Part shown: positions 44,009-53,002 of the stretch, in pieces
How the letters are laid out: every line of letters begins with the position of its first letter
Position numbering within the stretch: the first letter of the stretch is position 1
NCBI GenBank assembly: GCA_903875215.1
Contig: CAIQVH010000032.1
Location: 1 to 64,000 of the forward strand
DNA length: 64,000 nucleotides
DNA from: an uncultured Anaerolineae bacterium
GTDB taxonomy: Bacteria > Chloroflexota > Anaerolineae > Anaerolineales > Villigracilaceae
Reading direction: 5' to 3'
Made by a program: the position numbers and the translations under genes
The notes under the pieces: model-generated
Database searches by the model: none
The model's input: the letters and a program-made list of their open reading frames with translations, nothing else
Told to the model about the DNA's origin: nothing

Positions 44009-44932
44009 TCACTGGCTGATAATCTCGATGGCTTCTGGAAGCAGTTCCACGTTCAGCTCCGAACCCTGGACGCATAACATTTCCCCGTCGGCGTGTGCGG
44101 GCAGGGAGCCTTTTAGCGCGGTGATGGTCACCCGTTTGGCCTTCAACATTTTGATTTCGGGTTGGCTGGCTTGCGTGCCTTTCAGGAAATAGGGAATCAA
44201 CTGGAAGAGGCGCATCCGGCTGGCTTCGCTGGCGATGCACAGGTTGAACCAGCCATCATCCATCACGCCCTCTGGCGCCATGATGAAGCCGCCGCCCATT
44301 CGGCGGCCGTTCATGATCGAAGTCATTAGGGCAGGCTGCTCAAACGTCTGGTCATCCAGCGTCAGGCGCACAAACGGCGAGGTGAAATAGAGCGAAATCG
44401 TCTTGACGACGCCGATCAGATAAGGAACCAGTCCGACCGCCCAGCGCACCTTGACCGCCTCGAAGCCGACCATGGCGTCAAAACCGATCCCGATCCCGTT
44501 GCCGAAATAGCGCTCGGTCAGATTCTCGCCCTCGCGCACCGTCACGCGTCCAATATCAATGCGGCGGCGCTTGTTCTCGTTCAGCACTTTGAGAGACTCT
44601 TCCAGCGTGCCGGGGATATTGGCCCCTGCTGCGAAGTCATTTCCCGTGCCGAGCGTCAACACACCCAACGCGGTGCTGGTGTAGCCCTGTTGGCGCGCGC
44701 GCATCAGCCCGTTCAACGTCTCGTTGAACGTGCCATCGCCGCTGGCGGTCACAACAACGTTGTAGCCATCCACGGCGGCCTTCTGAGCCAGGTCGGCAGC
44801 CTGCCAGGGCCGTTCGGTGCGCGCCAGGGTGAAATCCATGTTACAGGCGTGCAACCATTTTTCGATGATGGGAATGGACTTCTCCCCCGTTCCGCGTCCT
44901 GAAAGCGGGTTAACAATGACAAAATAGCGCAT
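44009..44932 (-). CDS. Diacylglycerol kinase family lipid kinase
   Basis: 307-aa soluble lipid kinase (YegS/DgkB-like). IVNPLSGRGTGEKSIP opens the fold; TASGDGTFNETLNGL is the nucleotide motif (GDGT) and LGTGNDFA follows near residue 94-101. The C-terminal part holds LPAHADGEML. Start at ATG 44932 with GGAGG; the longer frame to 45073 covers a repeat and is rejected. It lies upstream of plsC on the same strand, a pairing that suits recycling of diacylglycerol to phosphatidic acid. Confidence 0.92.
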   Translation of the reverse strand: MRYFVIVNPLSGRGTGEKSIPIIEKWLHACNMDFTLARTERPWQAADLAQKAAVDGYNVVVTASGDGTFNETLNGLMRARQQGYTSTALGVLTLGTGNDFAAGANIPGTLEESLKVLNENKRRRIDIGRVTVREGENLTERYFGNGIGIGFDAMVGFEAVKVRWAVGLVPYLIGVVKTISLYFTSPFVRLTLDDQTFEQPALMTSIMNGRRMGGGFIMAPEGVMDDGWFNLCIASEASRMRLFQLIPYFLKGTQASQPEIKMLKAKRVTITALKGSLPAHADGEMLCVQGSELNVELLPEAIEIISQ

Positions 44933-45080
44933 ATGGTCTCCTCCGGTGCGGCAAAGTGTAACACAAAAACAGCCCCATCCCGCAGCATGCCCGCGCCTCG
45001 CATTAACTGAAAAGGTTGCCTCGGAACTTCTCCGCCATCCCCCGGCAGGCGATTGGACTCTGAAACTCGTCAAACGAAAA

Positions 45081-45103
45081 CCCTTCTCCCGCGGGGAGAA
45101 GGG
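45081..45103. repeat. Palindromic repeat, related to the 15941 copy
   Basis: CCCTTCTCCC (45081-45090), loop GCG, GGGAGAAGGG (45094-45103), followed by CAGGGTGGAGG. Same build as dispersed CCCTCACCC-type repeats. The surrounding 44933-45136 has no gene. Confidence 0.5.
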
Positions 45104-45136
45104 CAGGGTGGAGGCAAAAAGCGCCGGCCTGAGCCG

Positions 45137-45430
45137 TTATCTTTCATCTTCTTTCAACGGATAATGTGGAATGCGATGATAACTCTGCGTACCGGTATTC
45201 AGCGTACGGTTCAGTGCGTCAGCGATCTCATCCATCGTGTACGTGTTTTCATGCTCCAAAATCTGCTTCATCAACCGCAGATGTTCTTCCAGCTCCTTCA
45301 TCCGCGCCTGAAAATGAGCCAGCGTCTCCCCGTTGATCTTCACCTGGAGCGTCTCTTTGGCTTCGTGAGCCTTGTCCACGGCCTGCATGGCATTCTGAAT
45401 GCGTTCGACCATCAAATCCCAGTCCGTCAT
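45137..45430 (-). CDS. Small coiled-coil protein, 97 aa
   Basis: Hypothetical. Nearly all helix, with a heptad-like pattern in QARMKELEEHLRLMKQILE (about 41-59). No cysteines. The frame opens at 45469, but ATG 45430 follows GGGAGG at a good distance and MTDWDLMVERI is a natural start. It lies downstream of the MocA gene on the same strand. Function unknown. Confidence 0.7.
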   Translation of the reverse strand: MTDWDLMVERIQNAMQAVDKAHEAKETLQVKINGETLAHFQARMKELEEHLRLMKQILEHENTYTMDEIADALNRTLNTGTQSYHRIPHYPLKEDER

Positions 45431-45478
45431 CTCGACCTCCCGGAAGTGAGAACGCGCTTCCACACTCACAATAGCACG

Positions 45479-46072
45479 CTAACAGCGGTTTTTCAAGGCC
45501 TTTGCATAATCGTCAGGGGTATCCAGGTCTTTCAACACACTCTCATCACAATCCACATACATGATCTCGGCGGGCCGGGCCTGTAAAAAATCTCGGGCAG
45601 TATGGGCCGCGCCCAGCTCTATCCACAACTCGCGCGCCACCAGCCAGGGATGACCGCGCCGGAACTGAAAACTTGGCAGGATTAAGCGCGCCCGCGAGGT
45701 TTCCCACGCTGAAACAACTCTCCGCGCCGAATCCAGACTCAGCTGGGGCTGATCTCCCAGGCCAATCAGCGCCGCCTCGCTCTGCGAGCTGAGTGCCGCC
45801 AGCCCGGTTTTCAGGCTGCTGATCATTTCTCCTGCTTCGAACTGCGCATTAAAAACCGCCCGCACCGGAAAATCCCCCGCCAACCGGGCCACTTCGGCTT
45901 CCACAGCCCTCCGCGCGCCCCCGCTGACCACCACCAGCTCGGTTGCTCCGGCCTGCGCAAGGATCGTCACCACCTGTCCCAGCACACTCGTCGCGCCCCA
46001 GGGCAGCAGCATTTTAGGTTGTCCCATGCGCCGCGAAAGCCCCGCCGCCAGGATGACCGCTGCCAGGCTCAT
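45479..46072 (-). CDS. MocA-like molybdenum cofactor nucleotidyltransferase
   Basis: 197-aa nucleotidyltransferase of the MobA/MocA family. The nucleotide loop is VILAAGLSRRMGQPKMLLPW (about 6-25), and DQPQLS and DCDESVL are in place. It should attach CMP to molybdopterin to form the MCD cofactor used by xanthine-dehydrogenase-type enzymes. Its ATG overlaps the stop of the YqeC-MocA gene (ATGA). It is the second MocA domain in this operon. Confidence 0.87.
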   Translation of the reverse strand: MSLAAVILAAGLSRRMGQPKMLLPWGATSVLGQVVTILAQAGATELVVVSGGARRAVEAEVARLAGDFPVRAVFNAQFEAGEMISSLKTGLAALSSQSEAALIGLGDQPQLSLDSARRVVSAWETSRARLILPSFQFRRGHPWLVARELWIELGAAHTARDFLQARPAEIMYVDCDESVLKDLDTPDDYAKALKNRC

Positions 46073-47409
46073 GGTTCCACGCCCCAGGCCAACAATTTGC
46101 GGTAATCAGATTCATTATCCACATCGAATAACAGGCTTTCATCATGCCAGGGCAAATACTCCAGCGGATGATTGCGCATCACCGCCCGCCCGCCCACATC
46201 GCCGCTCAAGCCCTGCAATTCCGAAAAAACCTCCCGGTCGAATAACACCGGGTTGCCACGCCGGTCGGCTACCAGCGGCAGCACCACCGGGAACAAGCCC
46301 TGCGCATGGCGGCTGACCAGAGCTTCCAGCACATGCACCGTCACCTGCGGCTGATCCACCAGCAGGAAAATTGCCCCGCCCACAGCGGGAACATCCGCAC
46401 TCGTGAGCGTAGTCAGCCCCGCTCGCACCGAAGAACTCTGGCCTTCTGCCCAGTCGGCATTGCGCGCTAGCAGCACGGGCAGATCGCGCACGGCCGCTTC
46501 GACCGCTTCTGCCTGTGCTCCGGTCACCACCACCACCGGTGAAAGGCCCGCCGCCAGGGCGGTTTTGGCCACCCTCCGCACGAAGGGCTCGCCACGATAG
46601 TCCAGCAGCTGCTTTGGTTGCCCGTAACGGGATGAACTTCCAGCGGCCAGGACGATGCCCGCAATCCTCTCGTGCGCCGCATGAATTTCATCGTGCGCCA
46701 GGCTGGAGATTACCACCGCGGAGAAACAGGATAACAATTTTTCAGCCAGGCGGCTGGCGCGAGCTTGCAGCTCGGGAGTATCGGCCTGGTTGAGCAGGGC
46801 GATACGGCGCGCCTGGGCCGGGATATTTTTCAGCCCACCCTGTGGGTGAGTCAGAACCCGCGCCAGGGCGTCTGCGCTGACGGCTTCTCCCAGGGGCAGG
46901 CCGCTCAGTGCGCTGAATATTTCTGGCCGGTGGATGAATTGCTCCTCCAGTGGACGATCTAGCCCGCGCATTCCGGCTGTGACGATGACTGTATCGGCGA
47001 AAGACGGGATGGCTGGTTCGTGTTTTGCCGGAGCTTTGAGCGGTTTTTGGCGCGAGCCATCCGCTTCGATCAGCAGCGGCAGGTGGTGTTCGGCGGCAAA
47101 CTGATGAAGGGTGTGCAGTTGCGCTTCCGTCAGCGCCGTGACGCGGGCAATGTCCTCGCGCAGAGGGCCGGTGAGTAGAGTCACACCGTTTTGCCGGGCG
47201 GAATCAAGATCGGGTAGAGGGGTATCCGGCATCCAGAGCAGGTGGCGGTCTGCCAGCGTTACCTGGCGCGCTGCCAGATGCGTGGAAGTGGTCACCAGTG
47301 CGGGGGCGAGTTCCCGGGCGGCCATGAAAACTGCCGCCGTTTTGCCGCCCCCGCCTGTAAAAGCAGTTACCCCGGAAGGAACCAGGCGTAGCGCTTGCGA
47401 AATGTTCAT
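46069..47409 (-). CDS. yqeC: YqeC-MocA fusion protein (Mo-hydroxylase maturation)
   Basis: 446-aa fusion. Residues 1-245 are YqeC, a putative nucleotide-binding protein of selenium-dependent molybdenum hydroxylase maturation, with loop FTGGGGKTAAVF (17-28) and EADGSRQKPLKAP near 115-127. Residues about 248-446 are a MocA nucleotidyltransferase (IVLAAGSSSRYGQPKQLLD). Joining both in one chain implies a direct hand-over of the cofactor. It is coupled by ATGA overlaps to yqeB upstream and to the second MocA gene downstream. Confidence 0.88.
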   Translation of the reverse strand: MNISQALRLVPSGVTAFTGGGGKTAAVFMAARELAPALVTTSTHLAARQVTLADRHLLWMPDTPLPDLDSARQNGVTLLTGPLREDIARVTALTEAQLHTLHQFAAEHHLPLLIEADGSRQKPLKAPAKHEPAIPSFADTVIVTAGMRGLDRPLEEQFIHRPEIFSALSGLPLGEAVSADALARVLTHPQGGLKNIPAQARRIALLNQADTPELQARASRLAEKLLSCFSAVVISSLAHDEIHAAHERIAGIVLAAGSSSRYGQPKQLLDYRGEPFVRRVAKTALAAGLSPVVVVTGAQAEAVEAAVRDLPVLLARNADWAEGQSSSVRAGLTTLTSADVPAVGGAIFLLVDQPQVTVHVLEALVSRHAQGLFPVVLPLVADRRGNPVLFDREVFSELQGLSGDVGGRAVMRNHPLEYLPWHDESLLFDVDNESDYRKLLAWGVEP

Positions 47410-48230
47410 CTGGCTGGCTCGGCCTGATGCGCGGCGGTTTGCTGGGTCAGGAGGGCTTCCAACACGCCGCCGCCGATGGCCAGGGCTTTGTCAGAGGCCA
47501 GGAAGCAGTATTCGCGCTGGTTGCGCTCGTCAATATCGCCTATTTTTAGTCCTGCCGTAACCTGGATGCCAGGCCGGATCAACCCACGCAGCACACCGGG
47601 GAAGGGGGCTGGGATGTCATGCAGGCTGCCATCGGGTTCACTGATGGCGGCAACCAGTTGGCCAGCCGTGATGTGATCGCCAATATTCGCGTAACCGATT
47701 AGCGTGCCCCTGGATGGGGCGCGCAGTACGCGGCGCGAATCTCCATCGGGTTGGCCGGTGTCCTGGCTGGCGGTGCCGTTCCAGTAGACGCGTCCGAGGG
47801 TGTGTCCGCGCTGGGTTTCAACGAAGGCATGGCAGTTGTGGCCGGCGCTGAAGCCGGGGCCAAGGCCGATGGTGAAGGGGCAGGCGGGGGGGAGGTTGGG
47901 GGCGGGGGTTTTGATCAGGCGGGCGTCAATGATGGCGGCAGGCTGCCAGCCGAAGGTGGTGAATTGTTCCAGGCTGGGGTCGATCAGGACGGCGATTTCG
48001 CGCTGGGCCAGCAGGGTTTCGATCTGCGCGCGGTTGGTTGTGAGGCGCGCGCGGATGTTTTCCACGGTCCATTCGTTCTCGTATACGGCTTCGCAGAAGG
48101 CGACTGCCCGGCGGACTGCCAGCGGTTGGGGGAGTTCGGTGATGAGGATGGGGTAGCCGGCGTGATGGAGGCGGAGGGCGATGCCGGAGGCCAGGTCGCC
48201 GCCGCCGCGCAGAAGGATGAGATTGTTCAT
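47406..48230 (-). CDS. yqeB: YqeB, selenium-dependent molybdenum hydroxylase accessory protein
   Basis: 274-aa EF2563/YqeB family protein. It starts with a Rossmann-like motif LLRGGGDLASGIALRLHHAGY and contains GLGPGFSAGHNCHAFVET near the middle. A biotinyl/lipoyl-like beta-rich segment is seen at about 170-225 (GYANIGDHITAGQLVA). YqeB with YqeC marks genomes with selenium-dependent molybdenum hydroxylases, whose labile selenium is not selenocysteine. No selD or selenium transport gene is in this window. Coupled to yqeC by 4 bases. Confidence 0.88.
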   Translation of the reverse strand: MNNLILLRGGGDLASGIALRLHHAGYPILITELPQPLAVRRAVAFCEAVYENEWTVENIRARLTTNRAQIETLLAQREIAVLIDPSLEQFTTFGWQPAAIIDARLIKTPAPNLPPACPFTIGLGPGFSAGHNCHAFVETQRGHTLGRVYWNGTASQDTGQPDGDSRRVLRAPSRGTLIGYANIGDHITAGQLVAAISEPDGSLHDIPAPFPGVLRGLIRPGIQVTAGLKIGDIDERNQREYCFLASDKALAIGGGVLEALLTQQTAAHQAEPAR

Positions 48231-48274
48231 GTCTCGATTAAACCACAGTTTGTTTTTGGTTGGTTGTTTTGGGT

Positions 48275-50977
48275 TTATCCGGTGTTTTTGAGGCCGGCGG
48301 CGATGCCGTTGATGGTCATAACGATGCCTTCGCGCAGGGCTTCGGCGGCGGGGCTGTTGGGGTCTGGCAGGGCGCGCAGGCGGCGCAGCATTTCGACCTG
48401 GATGAAGTTGAGTGGGTCGATGTAGGGGTTGCGCAGGCGGACGGCGTTCTGGGTGTAGGGTTCGGCTTCAAGCAGGTCGCGGTGGCCGCTGATGGTGAGG
48501 ATGTGTTGACGGGTCTGGTCGTATTCGAGGCGGATGGTGGCAAACAGTTGGGCCGAGAGGGTCTGGTTGGGGAGCAGGTCGGCATAGAGGGCGGCGATGT
48601 CCATATCGGCTTTGAGCAGGGAGATTTCGCTGTTGTTGAGCAGGGTTTGGAAGAAGGGCCAGCCGGTGTACATTTCGCGCAGCAGGCCGGTATCGGGGAT
48701 GGAGGCCAGGCCGCTGCCGAGGCCGTACCAGCCGGGCAGATTAAAGCGGCTTTGCATCCAGGAAAAGACCCAGGGAATGGCGCGAATTTTGCTGACTTCG
48801 GCGGTGCTGGCGCGGGAGGCGGGGCGCGAGCCGATTTGGAGGCGTTTGATTTCGTCGATGGGTGTGGCGGCCTGCCAGAAATCGAGGAAGCCGGGGGTTT
48901 CGTAGACGAGTTCGCGGTAGGTGTGGTGCGCGGAGGCGGCCATGCGGTTCAGGGCGGTGCGCCATTCGGTGGGGATGGGGGCGCTGTTTTGTGGGGCGGA
49001 GGCCAGCAGGACGGCGTTGGCGATTTGTTCGAGGTGGCGGTGGGCCAGGGTGGGGTTGGCGTAGCGCGAGGCGATGACTTCGCCTTGCTCTGTGACGCGG
49101 AATCGGCCGTGGATGCTTCCGGCAGGTTGGGCGCGGATGGCGCGGTTGGCGGGGCCGCCGCCGCGGGCGACGGTTCCGCCGCGTCCGTGGAAGATGGTCA
49201 GCTTTAGTTGGTGGCGCTGGGCGGTCTGGGTGATGGCTTCCTGGCCCTGATACAGGCTCCAGTTGGCCATCAGGTAGCCGCCATCTTTGTTACTGTCGGA
49301 GTAGCCGATCATGATCATTTGTTCGGCGCGGCAGGTGAGCAGGTGTTGGCGGTAGACCGGGTTGGTGAACAGGGTTTCGAGGGTTTGGGCGGCGTCATGC
49401 AGGTCGTCTACGGATTCAAATAGCGGGCAGATGTGCAGGCTGTCTGAGTTGCCGGTCCAGCGGGCGAGCAGGAGGACGGTGAGAACGTCGGCGGCGGAGT
49501 GGGTCATGGAGATGATGACGGGGCCGAGTAGTTCGGGGCCGTAGACGGCGCGGACGTGGTGGATGAGTTGGAATACGGCCCAGGTTTCGGATGTTTCTGT
49601 GGTGACGCCAGGGCGGGTGGCCAGCTCGGGTAATGGCGAGGTGAGCAGGCGCGTGAGCAGGTCGAGGCGTTCGGGGGCGGGGAGAGTTTCAAAGTGGGGG
49701 GCCAGGCCGAGGGCGCGCAGGATTTCTCCAAGGGCGGCGTTCAGACGCCCTGAATCTTCACGGATATCGAGGCGGGCGGCGTGCAAGCCGAAGATTTCGA
49801 TCTGGTGGCGCAGGATTTGCAGCCGGTCTTGGGCGATGCGCGGCGGGATGGCGCCGGCGATGATCTGGAGCGGCTGTTTGAGGTGATCGAGAGTGATGCG
49901 CGCCGGGCGTGGGTGTTGGCGCAGCAGGTTGGATTTCATGTCTTCAGTGGAGGCTTCAGCCAGTTCGGTGGCGAGCAGAGACATGACCAGCCGGTAGGGT
50001 TCGGCGGCGTAGCGTTCTTCGATGTAGGCGACATGTTCGGGGAGCGGCCGGCGGCTTTCAATCCATTCTTTCAGCAAGTCGGGGGTGGGCAGACGACTGG
50101 AGCTGAGGCTGAGGCTGCGTCCAACTTCCTGGATGGCGCGCCGGTGGGTTTCGATGGCCAGGCCGCGATGCAGACGCAGGGTTTCGGCGGTGACTTCGCG
50201 CGTGACGTTGGGATTGCCGTCGCGGTCGCCACCCATCCACGAGCCGAGGCTGAACCAGGGGCGGTTTATGTTGAGGCCGGGGTAGTGCTGTGCCAGGGCG
50301 TGGTCGAGGTCGGTGTAGAGTTTGGGGATGGCGTTCCAAAAGACGGTTTCGACGAAGTACAGGCCGGTGCGAACCTCGTCGGTGACGGCCAGTTTTGCGG
50401 TGCGCGCCCGGTCGGTCAGCCAGAGGGCGCTGATTTCGGCGCGCAGCGAGGCGGTCAGTTCGGCCTGTTCGCGGGGCAGGCTGTTTTCTTGGGAGAGTTG
50501 GGAAAGCAGGGTGGAAATGCTTTGGATGCGGGTCAGGACCGTGCGGCGGCGGGCTTCGGTGGGGTGGGCGGTCAGCACCAGTTCGATGGACAGGTTTTCC
50601 AGCAGATTGGACATCTGTTCGGGTGTGACGCCGCGTGTTTTGAGCGTGGCAATGGCTTCTGCAATCGAGTCTTGGACCGGGGCTGGGTCCAGCTCGGCTT
50701 CCTGCTGGCGCAGAATGTCCATGCGTTGATTTTCTTCCGCCAGGTTGACCAGGTCGAAGTAGGTGGCGAAGGCGGCGGCGATGCCCCGGGCCTGGTCGGC
50801 GTCGAACGCGGCGATGGCTTTTCTCAGACGGGCTTCTGCCCCGCTTTCGCCTGCTCGCCGGGCTTTGGCCTCGGCGCGAATTTTCTCCTCGATTTCGAAG
50901 AGTGCCGGGGATTCTAGTTCTGAGATCGTCTCGCCCAGCAGGTCGCCGAGCAGATGGATGGTTTCGGAAATGTCCAT
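48275..50977 (-). CDS. ppc: Phosphoenolpyruvate carboxylase
   Basis: 900-aa cytoplasmic enzyme that makes oxaloacetate from PEP and bicarbonate, replenishing the TCA cycle. Active-site motifs are present: VLTAHPTEARRRTVL (catalytic His), GGDRDGNPNV, MIGYSDSNKDGGYL and FHGRGGTVARGGGP. It ends in the conserved ...NTG. ATG 50977 starts MDISETIHLLG; the frame runs to 51010 but adds only a short tail. It lies between rlmI-like and yqeB genes on the minus strand, without a clear metabolic link to them. Confidence 0.97.
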   Translation of the reverse strand: MDISETIHLLGDLLGETISELESPALFEIEEKIRAEAKARRAGESGAEARLRKAIAAFDADQARGIAAAFATYFDLVNLAEENQRMDILRQQEAELDPAPVQDSIAEAIATLKTRGVTPEQMSNLLENLSIELVLTAHPTEARRRTVLTRIQSISTLLSQLSQENSLPREQAELTASLRAEISALWLTDRARTAKLAVTDEVRTGLYFVETVFWNAIPKLYTDLDHALAQHYPGLNINRPWFSLGSWMGGDRDGNPNVTREVTAETLRLHRGLAIETHRRAIQEVGRSLSLSSSRLPTPDLLKEWIESRRPLPEHVAYIEERYAAEPYRLVMSLLATELAEASTEDMKSNLLRQHPRPARITLDHLKQPLQIIAGAIPPRIAQDRLQILRHQIEIFGLHAARLDIREDSGRLNAALGEILRALGLAPHFETLPAPERLDLLTRLLTSPLPELATRPGVTTETSETWAVFQLIHHVRAVYGPELLGPVIISMTHSAADVLTVLLLARWTGNSDSLHICPLFESVDDLHDAAQTLETLFTNPVYRQHLLTCRAEQMIMIGYSDSNKDGGYLMANWSLYQGQEAITQTAQRHQLKLTIFHGRGGTVARGGGPANRAIRAQPAGSIHGRFRVTEQGEVIASRYANPTLAHRHLEQIANAVLLASAPQNSAPIPTEWRTALNRMAASAHHTYRELVYETPGFLDFWQAATPIDEIKRLQIGSRPASRASTAEVSKIRAIPWVFSWMQSRFNLPGWYGLGSGLASIPDTGLLREMYTGWPFFQTLLNNSEISLLKADMDIAALYADLLPNQTLSAQLFATIRLEYDQTRQHILTISGHRDLLEAEPYTQNAVRLRNPYIDPLNFIQVEMLRRLRALPDPNSPAAEALREGIVMTINGIAAGLKNTG

Positions 50978-51006
50978 GGGTTCACCGTGATTGGGTCCCG
51001 CAACAG

Positions 51007-52068
51007 TCAACCGCGAGGGTGAGATGGGGCTGGTTTGGTTTTGTGCACACGCAACAAGGTGATCTTGGTGGGGTGGTTGTAGGGGGTTGGGTCAACTGGC
51101 GGGGTGCGGAGGCAGGTGGCAGGGTAGCCGGTGATGTCCTCCGGGACCGGGATCAGACTTTCTATGGACAGGTAGCCGCTGCCGCATAGTGACTCAAACA
51201 TCCCCAGCAGGTCGCGCCCGCGGACGAACAGGGCATTGTTGATGACAACCAGCCAGCCGCCATTGCTGACCAGCGGGCGGACTTTGTTGATCAGCCGCTC
51301 GCTCTCGCCTTCCAGGTCTACTTTGCCTTTGCCGGTTACCGAAAAAAAAGGCGGGTCGAGGAAGACGCAGTCGAAGGTCTGGCCTTCGCGCTTCAGACGG
51401 CTGATTGCCGGAAAAAAGTCTTCGGCCAGGAAATCGCGTTTGTCGATCGGGAAGCCGTTCAGGGTGTAGGAGGATTTCGCCAGGTTGAGAAATTCCCGGT
51501 TCCGATCGACGTGCAGCACCCGGGCCGCGCCGGCCCCTCGCGCGGCGATGCCCAGGCTGCCAGTGTAGGCAAACGTATTCAGGACGGTTTTCCCGGCGAG
51601 AGCATTTAGCGCCCACCCGCGCAGGGTGCGCGTATCGAGGTACAGGCTGGCATCCTGATTCATCGTCAGATCAACACTGTAGCGCAGACCGTGCTCCACA
51701 ATTCGCGTATCGGCCTGCGTGCCGTACACCAGCCCGCCGCGTTTTTCTGCCGGGCTGCCGTGGCGCGTCTTGACGATGGCCGACGTCACCCAGGGCAGCT
51801 CCTGGCGCAGGGTTTCCAGCGCCGTGCGGACGGCGCCCACGCCGGCCAGGGGCGCCTCGGCGTAGTTGTAAATCAGCGCGGTGGTGGCGTAAACATCCAC
51901 CACCAGGTCTGGTTCGCCTTCGTAAAAGCCGTTGAACAGCCGGCAGGCGGATTGGTGCCGCGCATCCAGGCAGGCGGCGCGTGCGGCGAAGGCATGCTGG
52001 AGCAGGGGTTTCAGGTTCATTGGAAGTGTTAACCATCTTGGGGCCAAAACGATGCGCACGCCGCCCAT
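51007..52068 (-). CDS. RlmI-like class I SAM-dependent rRNA methyltransferase
   Basis: 353-aa enzyme that transfers a methyl group to RNA (m5C) from SAM. Motif I is LNTFAYTGSLGIAARGAG (about 160-177), the catalytic DPPFFSVTG motif follows. The N-terminal 100 residues look like a PUA-like RNA-binding part but are reduced. Two starts are possible, ATG 52068 and ATG 52020; the first lies 20 bases after the upstream stop. The exact rRNA position modified cannot be told. Confidence 0.88.
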   Translation of the reverse strand: MGGVRIVLAPRWLTLPMNLKPLLQHAFAARAACLDARHQSACRLFNGFYEGEPDLVVDVYATTALIYNYAEAPLAGVGAVRTALETLRQELPWVTSAIVKTRHGSPAEKRGGLVYGTQADTRIVEHGLRYSVDLTMNQDASLYLDTRTLRGWALNALAGKTVLNTFAYTGSLGIAARGAGAARVLHVDRNREFLNLAKSSYTLNGFPIDKRDFLAEDFFPAISRLKREGQTFDCVFLDPPFFSVTGKGKVDLEGESERLINKVRPLVSNGGWLVVINNALFVRGRDLLGMFESLCGSGYLSIESLIPVPEDITGYPATCLRTPPVDPTPYNHPTKITLLRVHKTKPAPSHPRG

Positions 52069-52088
52069 TTCGGAAAAGAAGCGCCTCT

Positions 52089-52370
52089 TCAGGCGGCGGA
52101 GTGGCTCGGTTTCAGCTTGTTGAAGAGCGTGGCATTGTCTGGTTCGGTCAGCGTGGAGCCATCCAGGAACACGATGGTGGGCACACTGCGGCTTCCGCGG
52201 TTGATCTTCCGGACAAATTGCTCGGCCTGTGAGTCGGCATCGATGTCAATATCGAGATATTGAACGCCCAATTCGGCAAAGACGCTCCGGGCGCGGCGGC
52301 AGTCACCGCACCAGCTGGTGCCGTAGAGCACGATCTGGCCGGGTTGAAGGGTATAAAGATCAGTCGTCAT
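52089..52370 (-). CDS. Glutaredoxin-like / mycoredoxin-type protein
   Basis: 93-aa redox protein with active site CGDC (Cys21, Cys24) after LYGTSWCG, then the Val-Pro turn SVPTIVFLDG (cis-Pro) and a GSTL surface. This CxxC pattern resembles mycoredoxins and NrdH-like proteins. Start ATG 52370 overlaps the flavin-protein stop by 4 bases; the longer frame to 52598 is not supported. Confidence 0.87.
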   Translation of the reverse strand: MTTDLYTLQPGQIVLYGTSWCGDCRRARSVFAELGVQYLDIDIDADSQAEQFVRKINRGSRSVPTIVFLDGSTLTEPDNATLFNKLKPSHSAA

Positions 52371-52963
52371 TCTGGCATTCCTTGGGGTGATGGAGTGAGA
52401 AATTCGGCGGGCAGGGGCGGCCAGTCGGCAAGTTGTTCGGCTTGCTCGGCCCAGTTTTCCTTGCCGCTCCAAGAATCGATTTGTAGGGCATAAACGCTCG
52501 TGCGGGCCAGTTCCTGGTCGCTGATGGGACGAAATTCCTGTCCAGGCCTCAGGCGTGGAAAATACTTCTTCAACAGTCCATACAGCGCGGCGCGGCACTC
52601 TTCCGCATCGGTCAGCACCTCCACACGCCCATAGACCATTACCGAACGGTACTGCGTGCTGAATTCCAGCGCGGTATTGGCCGGCAGGAAGCGGCCATAT
52701 TCGCTGGCTTCCAGGCAGACGCGTGGGTTGTGGGCCAGGTTGTCGCGCAGGCGTCCGCTGCGGTTGGAGTGAAAAATGAGGCGGTGCCGGGCTTCATCAA
52801 ACCAAAAATTGGTTGGCGTGATGAATGGCTGCTCTTCCCGGCTGTGGGCCAGATGCCCGATCTCGGCGCGCTGTAAAAAAGCGCGGATCCAGGCTTCGGG
52901 GCGGGTGAATTCTGGGAGACGCTGGTGCTGCTCTGGGCTGCTGTGTGTGTAATCTCTGGTCAT
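52367..52963 (-). CDS. Pyridoxamine 5'-phosphate oxidase-family flavin protein
   Basis: 198-aa split-barrel FMN-binding protein. The core (about 30-125) reads AEIGHLAHSREEQPFITPTNFWFD and LIFHSNRSGRLRDNLAHNPRVCLEASE. The N-terminal 25 residues are a short charged extension. Members of this group bind FMN, haem or F420 and usually act as oxidoreductases of unknown substrate. It is coupled with the glutaredoxin gene, which suggests a redox role. Confidence 0.85.
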   Translation of the reverse strand: MTRDYTHSSPEQHQRLPEFTRPEAWIRAFLQRAEIGHLAHSREEQPFITPTNFWFDEARHRLIFHSNRSGRLRDNLAHNPRVCLEASEYGRFLPANTALEFSTQYRSVMVYGRVEVLTDAEECRAALYGLLKKYFPRLRPGQEFRPISDQELARTSVYALQIDSWSGKENWAEQAEQLADWPPLPAEFLTPSPQGMPE

Positions 52964-53002
52964 GGTTCCTCGCTGGGAAGTTATTCTCTGGGCTGGCTGC
53001 GC

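Noticed and set aside
48260-50917. Long plus-strand frames (315 and 378 codons) opposite ppc
   Set aside because: Antisense shadows, very Gly/Val-rich without any motif; ppc is certain.
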